A DNA stretch of 64,000 nt from Burkholderia cepacia. Lineage in GTDB: Bacteria; Pseudomonadota; Gammaproteobacteria; Burkholderiales; Burkholderiaceae. Below the pieces are notes generated by a model. It searched no databases and was not told the origin of the DNA. It saw only the letters and a program-made list of their open reading frames with translations. The position numbers and the translations under genes were made by a program. Within the stretch, counting starts at the first letter, position 1; every line of letters starts with the position of its first letter. Shown here piece by piece: positions 50,618 through 58,535 of this stretch. Location: assembly GCF_001718835.1 (NCBI RefSeq), contig NZ_CP013443.1:2666001-2730000 (forward strand), read 5' to 3'.

Positions 50618-51373
50618 TTAGCGCGCGGCCCGGCAGATCGCCAGGAAATCTTCCGCCTTCAGCGACGCGCCGCCGATCAGGCCGCCGTCGATGTCCGGCT
50701 GCGCGAACAGCTCTTCCGCGTTGTCCGGCTTCACGCTGCCGCCGTACAGCACGGACACGTCCGCCGCACCCTTTGCCGCGAGACGCGCACGCAGGAACGC
50801 GTGCACGTCCTGCGCCTGCGCCGACGTCGCGCTCTTGCCCGTGCCGATCGCCCAGACCGGCTCGTAAGCGACGACGATGCGCGCGGCCTCGTCGGCCGTC
50901 AGCACGGCCAGCACCGCGTCGAGCTGCGCACCGACCACCTGCTCGGTCGCACCGGACTCGCGCTCGTCGAGCGTCTCGCCGACACACACGACCGGCGTGA
51001 GCCCCGCCGCGAGCGCGCGCTGGGTCTTTGCGGCGACCGTCTCGTTGCGCTCGCCGTGATACGCGCGACGCTCCGAATGACCGACGATCGCGTAGCGTGC
51101 GCCGAACTCCGCGACCATCGCGGCCGCCACTTCGCCGGTGAACGCACCCTGCTCGTGCGCCGACACGTCCTGCGCCCCCCAGGCGACACGGCCGCCGTCG
51201 AGCTGCGCCTGAACCTGCGCGAGATACGGGAACGGCACGCACACGCCGACCGACGTTTCGGCCGCCACCGCGCCCGCACCCTGCACCACTTCGTTCAGCA
51301 ACGCCTGGTTGCCGGCCAGCCGGCCGTGCATCTTCCAGTTGCCGATCACACGCTTAGTTCTCTGTTTCGACAT
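50618..51373 (-). CDS. tpiA: Triosephosphate isomerase
   Basis: A 251-residue TIM barrel with complete catalytic residues: Lys in IGNWKMHG, His in IVGHSERR, and Glu in VAYEPVWAIGTGKSAT. It interconverts dihydroxyacetone phosphate and glyceraldehyde-3-phosphate. It starts MSKQRTKRVIGNW and lies upstream of secG, probably cotranscribed. Confidence 0.97.
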   Translation of the reverse strand: MSKQRTKRVIGNWKMHGRLAGNQALLNEVVQGAGAVAAETSVGVCVPFPYLAQVQAQLDGGRVAWGAQDVSAHEQGAFTGEVAAAMVAEFGARYAIVGHSERRAYHGERNETVAAKTQRALAAGLTPVVCVGETLDERESGATEQVVGAQLDAVLAVLTADEAARIVVAYEPVWAIGTGKSATSAQAQDVHAFLRARLAAKGAADVSVLYGGSVKPDNAEELFAQPDIDGGLIGGASLKAEDFLAICRAAR

Positions 51374-51527
51374 CGTGTCTGTCTCGTCATCGACAGGCCG
51401 GCGACCGGCCGTCAGGTTTGATCTGGCGAAGCAAACCGGCGATTTTACTGCGCACGGCTTGAACCGGTCAAACCGCGCATGTCAAGCCCGGCCGACCAGC
51501 TGTGACCGGCAAGGCGCGGCCGGCCGG

Positions 51528-52547
51528 TCAGCTGTTCGCGCCCCAATCGAGCATGATCTTGCCGGTATGCTCGCTGCTTTCCATCAGCGCATGCGCCTGC
51601 GCGGCATCTGCGGCCGGCAATACACGATAGATCACCGGCTTGATGCGGCCATCGGCAATCAGCGGCCACACGCGCGCCTTCAGTTGCGCGGCGATCTGCG
51701 CCTTGAACTCGACCGGACGCGGGCGCAGCGTCGAACCCGTGATCGTCAGCCGGCGACGCAGGATCTCGCCGAGGTTGACGTCGGCCTTGGCGCCGCCGAG
51801 CAGCGCGATCAGCACGAGACGGCCGCCATCCGCGAGCGCGGACAGTTCGCGCGGCACGTACGAGCCTGCCACCATGTCGAGGATCACGTCGACGCCGCGA
51901 TCGTGCGTCAGCGACTTCACGACCTCGACGAAGTCTTCCGTCTTGTAGTTGATCGCGCGCTCGGCGCCGAGCGCCTCGCACGCGCGGCACTTGTCGGCGC
52001 TACCGGCCGTCGCGAACACGCGAAAGCCGAGCGCATGCGCGATCTGGATCGCCGTCACGCCGATGCCGCTCGAGCCGCCCTGCACGAGCAGCGTCTCCTG
52101 CCCGCCGCCCTCGCCCGCGCCGAGCTGCGCACGGTCGAACACGTTGCTCCACACGGTGAAGAACGTTTCGGGCAGCGACGCGGCTTCGATATCGGTGAGG
52201 CCGCCGGGAACCGGCAGGCATTGCAGCAGCGGCGCGACCGCGTACTCGGCATAACCGCCGCCCGCGAGCAGCGCACACACACGATCGCCCAGCTTCAGGC
52301 CGAACGGGTTCAGCGCCGCGTCGGACAGGTCGCCGCCGACGATCTCGCCCGCAACCTCGAGGCCCGGCAGGTCCGACGCGCCCGGCGGCGGCGCATACGC
52401 GCCCTTGCGCTGGAACACGTCGGGCCGGTTCACGCCGGAAGCCGCCACCTTGATCAGCACTTCGCCGCGCTTCGGTTCGGGGCGCGGACGCTCCGCGAGT
52501 TTCAGCACGTCGGGGGCGCCGAATTCGATGATTTCGATGGCTTTCAT
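51528..52547 (-). CDS. NAD(P)H-quinone oxidoreductase, PIG3/zeta-crystallin type
   Basis: A 339-residue MDR-superfamily enzyme of the PIG3 branch. It has the NADPH-binding LVQGGSSGIGVTAIQIAHAL and AASGVNRPDVFQRKG in the GroES-like domain. Zinc ligands are absent, as usual for quinone reductases. The start MKAIEIIEFGAPDVL is chosen over an in-frame upstream ATG that would add a Cys/Arg/Pro-rich 39-residue leader. Its position between pnp and tpiA is typical of Burkholderia. Confidence 0.92.
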   Translation of the reverse strand: MKAIEIIEFGAPDVLKLAERPRPEPKRGEVLIKVAASGVNRPDVFQRKGAYAPPPGASDLPGLEVAGEIVGGDLSDAALNPFGLKLGDRVCALLAGGGYAEYAVAPLLQCLPVPGGLTDIEAASLPETFFTVWSNVFDRAQLGAGEGGGQETLLVQGGSSGIGVTAIQIAHALGFRVFATAGSADKCRACEALGAERAINYKTEDFVEVVKSLTHDRGVDVILDMVAGSYVPRELSALADGGRLVLIALLGGAKADVNLGEILRRRLTITGSTLRPRPVEFKAQIAAQLKARVWPLIADGRIKPVIYRVLPAADAAQAHALMESSEHTGKIMLDWGANS

Positions 52548-52648
52548 GGCGATGGTCGCTCCGGGATCGGGATCGGAATCGGATGGGCGTGCCCGTGCGC
52601 GGCACGGGCACGTGGCCGGCGCTGCTGCGCCGCACAACGATGCTACAG

Positions 52649-52686
52649 AAAAAACGGCCGGCACGCTTTCGCACTGCCGGCCGTTG
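52649..52686 (-). terminator. Terminator of pnp
   Basis: Stem ACGGCCGGCA / TGCCGGCCGT followed by TTTTTTC on the minus strand, shortly after the pnp stop codon. Confidence 0.88.
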
Positions 52687-52700
52687 GTCCGCCTGCCCGC

Positions 52701-54848
52701 TTACTGCTGCGGCGGCGTGTCCGACTGTGCCGCTGCCGCTGCTTCATTCAGCAGCGCCTTCGCCGACAGGCGCACGCGACCCTTTTCGTCCGTCTGGATG
52801 ACCTTGACCTTCACTTGCTGGCCTTCCTTCAGGTAGTCGTTGATGTCCTTCACACGCTCGTTGACGATTTCCGAGATGTGCAGCAGGCCATCCTTGCCCG
52901 GCAGCAGGTTCACGATCGCGCCGAAATCGAGCAGCTTCAGAACCGTACCCTCGTACACCTGGCCGACTTCGATCTCGGCCGTGATGTTCTCGATGCGCTT
53001 CTTCGCTTCGGCCATGCCGTCGCTGTTCGTGCTCGCGATCGTCACGACGCCGTCGTCCGAGATGTCGATGGTCGTACCCGTTTCTTCCGTCAGCGCGCGG
53101 ATCACCGAACCGCCCTTGCCGATCACGTCGCGAATCTTTTCCGGGTTGATCTTGATCGTGATCATGCGCGGCGCGAATTCCGACAGTTGCGTGTTCGCAC
53201 CCGAAACCGCCGACGTCATCTTGCCGAGGATGTGCATGCGGCCTTCCTTCGCCTGCGCGAGCGCGACCTGCATGATTTCCTTCGTGATGCCCTGGATCTT
53301 GATGTCCATCTGCAGCGCCGTCACACCTTGCTCCGTGCCGGCCACCTTGAAGTCCATGTCGCCGAGGTGATCTTCGTCGCCGAGGATGTCGGTCAGCACC
53401 GCGAACTTGTTGCCTTCGAGGATCAGGCCCATCGCGATACCCGCGACGTGCGCCTTCATCGGCACGCCGGCGTCCATCAGCGCGAGGCAGCCGCCGCACA
53501 CCGACGCCATCGACGACGAACCGTTCGATTCGGTGATTTCCGACACGACGCGGATCGAGTAGCCGAATTCGTCAGCGCTCGGCAGGCACTTGACCAGCGC
53601 GCGCTTCGCGAGGCGGCCGTGGCCGATTTCGCGACGCTTCGGCGAGCCGACGCGGCCCGTTTCGCCGGTCGCGAACGGGGGCATGTTGTAATGGAGCATG
53701 AAGCGTTCGCGGTACTCGCCTTCGAGCGCGTCGATGATCTGCTCGTCACCCTTGGTGCCGAGCGTCGCGACGACCAGCGCCTGCGTTTCGCCGCGCGTGA
53801 ACAGCGCCGAGCCGTGGGTACGCGGCAGCACGCCCGTGCGGATCTCGATCGGGCGCACGGTGCGCGTGTCGCGGCCGTCGATACGCGGCTCGCCGTTCAG
53901 GATCTGCGAACGGACGATCTTCGCTTCGATGTCGAACAGCACGTTGCCGACCGTGGCCTTGTCGGCCGCTGCCGTACCGGCTGCCTGCGCGTCTTCCTCG
54001 AGCTTCGCCGAGGTCGCCGCGTAAACTTCCTTCAGCTTCGTCGAACGCGCCTGCTTGTCGCGCAGCTGGTAAGCGGCGAGCAGGTCGTTCTGCGCCAGCT
54101 CGGTCACGCGTGCGATCAGCGCCTCGTTCTTCGGCGCCGGCTGCCAGTCCCACTCGGGCTTGCCGCCTTCGCGCACCAGTTCGTGGATCGCGTCGATCGC
54201 GACCTGCATCTGCTCGTGGCCGAACACCACGGCGCCCAGCATCACCTCTTCCGACAGCTGGTCGGCTTCCGATTCGACCATCAGCACCGCACGTTCCGTA
54301 CCCGCGACGACGAGGTCGAGGCTCGACGCCTTGATCTGGTCACGCGTCGGGTTCAGCACGTACGCGTTGTCGATGTAGGCGACGCGCGCGGCACCGACCG
54401 GGCCGTTGAACGGCAGGCCCGACACAGCGAGCGCAGCCGATGCGCCGATCAGCGCGGGGATGTCCGCCGGGATTTCCGGGTTCACGGACAGCACGTGGAT
54501 CACGACCTGGACTTCGTTGTAGAAGCCTTCCGGGAACAGCGGGCGCAGCGGACGGTCGATCAGGCGCGACGTCAGCGTCTCGTGCTCCGACGGACGGCCT
54601 TCGCGACGGAAGAAGCCACCCGGGATCTTGCCGGCCGAGTAGGTCTTCTCGAGGTAGTCGACGGTCAGCGGGAAGAAATCCTGGCCCGGCTTCGCCGACT
54701 TCGCGCCGACGACGGTTGCCAGCACGACGGTGTCTTCGACGTCGACGATCACGGCGCCGCTTGCCTGGCGGGCGACTTCACCGGTTTCGAGGCGCACCTT
54801 GTGCTGGCCCCACTGGAATTCCTTCACGACCTTGTTGAACATGGACAT
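52701..54848 (-). CDS. pnp: Polyribonucleotide nucleotidyltransferase
   Basis: A 715-residue PNPase. Two RNase PH domains are present; the second contains GDEDHLGDMDFKVAGT. They are followed by a KH domain (INPEKIRDVIGKGGSVIRAL) and an S1 domain (EVGQVYEGTVLKLLDFGAIV). It degrades RNA 3' to 5' with phosphate and takes part in the degradosome. The start MSMFNKVVKEF follows AAGGAG; the next ATG, two codons on, is also possible. It lies downstream of rpsO with an intervening hairpin, as in E. coli. Confidence 0.97.
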   Translation of the reverse strand: MSMFNKVVKEFQWGQHKVRLETGEVARQASGAVIVDVEDTVVLATVVGAKSAKPGQDFFPLTVDYLEKTYSAGKIPGGFFRREGRPSEHETLTSRLIDRPLRPLFPEGFYNEVQVVIHVLSVNPEIPADIPALIGASAALAVSGLPFNGPVGAARVAYIDNAYVLNPTRDQIKASSLDLVVAGTERAVLMVESEADQLSEEVMLGAVVFGHEQMQVAIDAIHELVREGGKPEWDWQPAPKNEALIARVTELAQNDLLAAYQLRDKQARSTKLKEVYAATSAKLEEDAQAAGTAAADKATVGNVLFDIEAKIVRSQILNGEPRIDGRDTRTVRPIEIRTGVLPRTHGSALFTRGETQALVVATLGTKGDEQIIDALEGEYRERFMLHYNMPPFATGETGRVGSPKRREIGHGRLAKRALVKCLPSADEFGYSIRVVSEITESNGSSSMASVCGGCLALMDAGVPMKAHVAGIAMGLILEGNKFAVLTDILGDEDHLGDMDFKVAGTEQGVTALQMDIKIQGITKEIMQVALAQAKEGRMHILGKMTSAVSGANTQLSEFAPRMITIKINPEKIRDVIGKGGSVIRALTEETGTTIDISDDGVVTIASTNSDGMAEAKKRIENITAEIEVGQVYEGTVLKLLDFGAIVNLLPGKDGLLHISEIVNERVKDINDYLKEGQQVKVKVIQTDEKGRVRLSAKALLNEAAAAAQSDTPPQQ

Positions 54849-55084
54849 GGTTGCTCCTTTGTATTCATGCATTTCATTCGCCGCGCCGGCCATCCCGCGC
54901 GGCGGCGTCCCGACCGAATCACCCGGAGCAAGGTGTGTTTTTTATGCCATTCCAGCGCGGCACTCGTGCAGCGACGCGCTGGAATGACACAAATCCTGCC
55001 CCGGTACCGGTCGTGGCGGCGGCCCCGCACGAACGTGCCGGACAGCCTGCGATGCGTGTGACGCTACGCACCGCGCAAAAACAA

Positions 55085-55116
55085 AATGCCTGTATCAGCG
55101 GACTGACACAGGCATC
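55085..55116 (-). terminator. rpsO-pnp intercistronic terminator/attenuator
   Basis: Stem ATGCCTGTGTCAG / CTGATACAGGCAT with a four-base loop and a following TTTTG run on the minus strand. It sits where E. coli has the rpsO t1 terminator, so partial read-through into pnp is likely. Confidence 0.82.
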
Positions 55117-55138
55117 TTGCTGGCGGCAATCGCCTCGA

Positions 55139-55408
55139 TTACTTACGCAGACCCAGCTTCTCGATCAGTGCGCGGTAACGGTCGGCATCCTTGCCCTTGA
55201 GGTAGTCGAGCAGCTTGCGGCGACGGCTCACCATGCGCAGCAGGCCGCGGCGGCTGTGGTGATCCTTCGCGTGGGTCTTGAAGTGACCCGTCAGTTCGAC
55301 GATACGTGCGGTCAGCAGTGCGACCTGGACTTCGGGCGACCCCGTGTCGTTCGTACCGCGGGCGAACTGAGCAACGACTTCCGACTTCTTGATATCTGCA
55401 ACAGACAT
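55139..55408 (-). CDS. rpsO: 30S ribosomal protein S15
   Basis: An 89-residue S15, the usual family length. GTNDTGSPEVQVALLTARI and DHHSRRGLLRMVSRRRKLLD, the 16S rRNA-binding helices, are fully conserved. It is the first gene of the rpsO-pnp unit. S15 autoregulates its own translation in several bacteria; no such structure was tested here. Confidence 0.98.
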   Translation of the reverse strand: MSVADIKKSEVVAQFARGTNDTGSPEVQVALLTARIVELTGHFKTHAKDHHSRRGLLRMVSRRRKLLDYLKGKDADRYRALIEKLGLRK

Positions 55409-55536
55409 GAGATTTCCTTGGTTTCTACTTGGTTTCTACTTTCTAACTGAACAGGCGGACACGGAAGAATGGCCGTGCCGTGACTTACAACCGGCGGGCA
55501 TTGTAGCACAACTCCGCAACGATCCGAACCGCTTTG

Positions 55537-56796
55537 TCACGGGCGCGTCATCGAGCACGTCGACGGCGCGTCCGTCTGCGGCGGCGGGACCGCCAGCACG
55601 GTGCGAAACCCGTAGCCCGATCCCTCGTTGTCGAAGCGCACGCCCGGCGTGCCGGCCTTGTCCATCTCCATCACATAAAGGGGCTGGATCAACTGATGGT
55701 CCTGCGGGCGCATCCGCGACGCGTGGAAGCCGTCGTCGAACGACAGGCCCTCGAGCGCGCGCGCGACCGCCACCGGATCGGCCGAGCCGGCCCGGTTCAT
55801 GGCCGCCGCGACCATCTCGACCATCAGGCTCATGCGGCGTACCGGATAGTCGTCCTGGGCAGCCGGAAAACGGTTCCGGAACGCCCGGTAGAACGCGTCG
55901 GATTTCGCGCCGCCGGCGTTCGGATGCCAGTCCGCCACGGCGACGACCCGCCCGACACCGGCGTCGCCGAGCGCCGCCGGCGCGCCGAGGCTGTTGCCGT
56001 AGAACGTATAGAACCTCGCATTCAGCCCCTGCTCGCGCGCCGCCTTCACGAGCAGCGTGAGGTCGTTGCCCCAGTTGCCGGTCACGACGGCGTCCGCGCC
56101 GCTCGCGCGGACCTTCGCGATGTACGGCGAGAAATCCTTGATCCGGCCGATCGGGTGGAACTCGTCGCCGGCGATCGCCACGTCCGAGCGCCGCGCGGCC
56201 AGCGCCTGCCGTGCGAGCGTGCTGACGTCGTGGCCGAAACTGTAGTCCTGGTTCAGCAGGTAGACCTTGCGCAGCGCGCGGTCGCGCGCCATCACGTCCG
56301 CGAGTGCGGCCATCCGCATGCCGGCGTGCGCATCGAAGCGGAAATGCCAGAAACTGCAGCGCGCGCCGGTCAGCGCCGGATCGTCGGCCGAATAGTTGAG
56401 GAACAGCATCCGGTTGTCCGGATCGCGCGCGTTCAGCTTGTCGAGCGCCGCGACGAGGGCGGCCGCGACGGCCGAGCTGTTGCCCTGCGTGACGAAGCCG
56501 ATATGGCGATCCGCGGCCGCGCGCAGCTGCACGAGCGCCTCCTCGGGACTGCCCTTGCTGTCGAGCACGACGAGTTCGAGCGGGTGCGCGCCGTCGCGCA
56601 GCTTCACGCCGCCCGCCGCGTTCACCTGCTCGACGCCGAAGCGCAGGTTGCGCTCGACCGCCGCGCCCGCGTTCGCGAACGGGCCCGACATCCCCTCGAT
56701 CAGCGCGATCCGCACCGGCTCGCCGCCGGCAAATGCGGACGACACCAGCATCCACCCCGCGCTCAACGCGAGCGCGCACCGCTTCCATATCTGCAT
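55537..56796 (-). CDS. Branched-chain amino acid-type ABC transporter binding protein
   Basis: A 419-residue periplasmic protein with a signal peptide (LALSAGWMLVSSAFAGG) and a Peripla_BP_6 (LivJ-like) domain. It contains IALIEGMSGPFANAGAAVER, FVTQGNSSAVAAALVAAL and LLNQDYSFGHDVSTLARQAL. No permease or ATPase gene is adjacent, so it is an orphan that must share a transporter. The ligand is unknown. The start MQIWKRCALAL was chosen for the signal peptide. Confidence 0.9.
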   Translation of the reverse strand: MQIWKRCALALSAGWMLVSSAFAGGEPVRIALIEGMSGPFANAGAAVERNLRFGVEQVNAAGGVKLRDGAHPLELVVLDSKGSPEEALVQLRAAADRHIGFVTQGNSSAVAAALVAALDKLNARDPDNRMLFLNYSADDPALTGARCSFWHFRFDAHAGMRMAALADVMARDRALRKVYLLNQDYSFGHDVSTLARQALAARRSDVAIAGDEFHPIGRIKDFSPYIAKVRASGADAVVTGNWGNDLTLLVKAAREQGLNARFYTFYGNSLGAPAALGDAGVGRVVAVADWHPNAGGAKSDAFYRAFRNRFPAAQDDYPVRRMSLMVEMVAAAMNRAGSADPVAVARALEGLSFDDGFHASRMRPQDHQLIQPLYVMEMDKAGTPGVRFDNEGSGYGFRTVLAVPPPQTDAPSTCSMTRP

Positions 56797-56970
56797 CGGC
56801 TTGCCTGCCCCCGAATCCGCGTGAGAAGCGCGGATCATAGGCCCGGGCGCCCCGCGCGGGCAAGCGCGCGAGCGCTCGCGCGATCCCGCACCGAATTTTT
56901 CCGGGCCGCGCGCCGGAATGCGCGGTCCGTGATACAACACGCGTATTCCCCGTGATTCTTGGAGAAACAC

Positions 56971-57471
56971 ATGCGTATTCGTGTCCCGGTACTGCTCGCC
57001 AGCGCCGCCGCGCTGCTGGCCGGTTGCGCGCAACCGTGGCAGCAATACCAGGCCGGCCAGGACGAGTCGGCGATCGTCGCACGCATGGGCCCGCCGCGCG
57101 AGATCTACGACCTGCCCGGCGGCGGCAAGCGCCTGATGTGGCCGACCCAGCCGATGGGCGAGATCACCGTCGCGGCCGACGTCGACGGGTCCGGCAAGAT
57201 CGTCAACGTGCGCCAGGTCCTGCAGCCGAGCGAGTTCTATCGCGCGGAGATCGGCAAGTGGACCAAGACCGACGTCCTCGTCAACTTCGGACGCCCCGTC
57301 GAGACGTCCTACTTCCCGCTGATGAAACGCGAGGTGTGGACGTACCGGTATCTCGAGGACAACGTCTGGTACATGATGTACAGCTTCTACTTCGACCCGC
57401 AGGGCATCCTGCGCATCACGCAGAAAACACCCGACCCGTTGCACGACCCCGACCGCCGCAATCTTTTCTAA
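56971..57471 (+). CDS. Outer-membrane lipoprotein with two SmpA/BamE-like repeats
   Basis: A 166-residue lipoprotein with lipobox LLAGC at residues 15-19. Two similar segments follow: ESAIVARMGPPREIYDLPGG..KRLMWP and TDVLVNFGRPVETSYFPLMK..VWTYRY. Both show the G-x-P-x-E/R pattern of BamE/SmpA/OmlA domains, suggesting an internal duplication. BamE proteins support outer-membrane assembly, but whether this one does is unknown. GGAG precedes the ATG. It is followed by its own terminator. Confidence 0.82.
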   Translation: MRIRVPVLLASAAALLAGCAQPWQQYQAGQDESAIVARMGPPREIYDLPGGGKRLMWPTQPMGEITVAADVDGSGKIVNVRQVLQPSEFYRAEIGKWTKTDVLVNFGRPVETSYFPLMKREVWTYRYLEDNVWYMMYSFYFDPQGILRITQKTPDPLHDPDRRNLF

Positions 57472-57504
57472 GCGCGCGGCGCGATTCCAGCGCATTTCCG
57501 CAAC

Positions 57505-57544
57505 GGCCATTCACGAATTATTGCGAGAATGGCCTTTCTTTTTT
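57505..57544 (+). terminator. Terminator of the lipoprotein gene
   Basis: Stem GGCCATTC / GAATGGCC followed by TTTCTTTTTT on the plus strand. Confidence 0.88.
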
Positions 57545-57852
57545 ACCGCCACCCTATTTAATCTCAAAATAGAGCAGCAATCCTTTCCGGACCAATGAAG
57601 TTCAATAACCATTAACCGGAATCCCCCGCCACACATACCTCCGCGAGAAATCGTATCGGCGATGCATCGAATGCATCAAGCTGGTGCAATCCATGCACTA
57701 TCTCGATTTAATTTGAAACAATTTGTTTCATTGCCCCCTTGATCTAGGGCATACCCCTAATATCAGTCGAAATTCAACCTTTCAATTCAGAAAGCATCCT
57801 AATCCGTCCGTTTCGATGGATTTTCATTTGCTTTCATCAAAAAGGAGTCCTC
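57545..57852 (+). promoter_or_regulatory. AT-rich regulatory region upstream of carbonic anhydrase
   Basis: About 300 bp without an ORF and clearly more AT-rich than its surroundings. It contains a perfect 17-bp palindrome TGAAACAATTTGTTTCA (57714-57730), a weak FNR/Anr-like sequence TTGATCTAGGGCAT (57739-57752), a -10-like TAATAT (57758-57763) and the AAAAAGGAG ribosome binding site. Short ATGCATC repeats occur at 57662-57678. The palindrome is the best operator candidate; its regulator is unknown. Confidence 0.55.
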
Positions 57853-58494
57853 ATGAATCGCCCCAAGAGCATGCTGGTTGCCAACATCGCCTGGGCCCGC
57901 GAAACGCGTGAACACACGCCCGGCTTCTTCGACGCGCTCGCGCGCGGCCAGAACCCGCGCGTGCTGTGGATCGGCTGCGCCGACAGCCGCGTGCCGGCCG
58001 AAACCATCACGCACTGCGCACCCGGCGAGCTGTTCGTCCATCGCAACATCGCGAACTTGTTCCATCCCGACGACGACAATTCCGCCAGCGTGCTCGAGTA
58101 CGCGGTGCGTGTGCTGAAGGTCGACCATGTGATCGTGTGCGGGCACTACGGCTGCGGCGGCGTACGCGCATCGCTGCTGCCGCCGCCGTCCGACCTGCCG
58201 CACGTCGCACGCCGCATCGCGCCGCTGTGCGCGCTCGCGCGCCGGCACCACGACACGCTCGCCGGCCTCGACCCCGCCGCGGCCGCCGACCGCCTCGCCG
58301 AGCTCAACGTGCTCGAACAGGTGCGGCTGCTGCGCGCGTCCCCGATCGTGCGGGGCCGCGAACGGCCGCCGCTCGTGCATGGCTGGATCTTTTCGCTCGC
58401 GGACGGCCGCCTGCAGGAACTCGACTCCGGCTACGCGACGCAGCCGGCGGACGCCGCGCCCACGCAGGCGGCGCCCGCACCGGCGCTCGGCTGA
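57853..58494 (+). CDS. Beta-class carbonic anhydrase
   Basis: A 213-residue zinc enzyme. Ligands are C42, H98 and C101 (GCADSR, CGHYGCGG), with the catalytic dyad D44/R46. It interconverts CO2 and bicarbonate in the cytoplasm. The C-terminus has a short Ala/Pro-rich extension. It is followed after 41 bp by a SulP transporter gene, implying joint bicarbonate uptake and conversion. The long AT-rich upstream region suggests specific regulation. Confidence 0.96.
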   Translation: MNRPKSMLVANIAWARETREHTPGFFDALARGQNPRVLWIGCADSRVPAETITHCAPGELFVHRNIANLFHPDDDNSASVLEYAVRVLKVDHVIVCGHYGCGGVRASLLPPPSDLPHVARRIAPLCALARRHHDTLAGLDPAAAADRLAELNVLEQVRLLRASPIVRGRERPPLVHGWIFSLADGRLQELDSGYATQPADAAPTQAAPAPALG

Positions 58495-58535
58495 ACCCCA
58501 TCCCGACCCACACGCCAACGAAACCGCCCCCGACC

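Noticed and set aside
57739..57752. FNR/Anr box as a firm feature
   Set aside because: Only the left TTGAT half matches; the right half GGCAT agrees with ATCAA at two of five positions and the spacing to the -10 is atypical.
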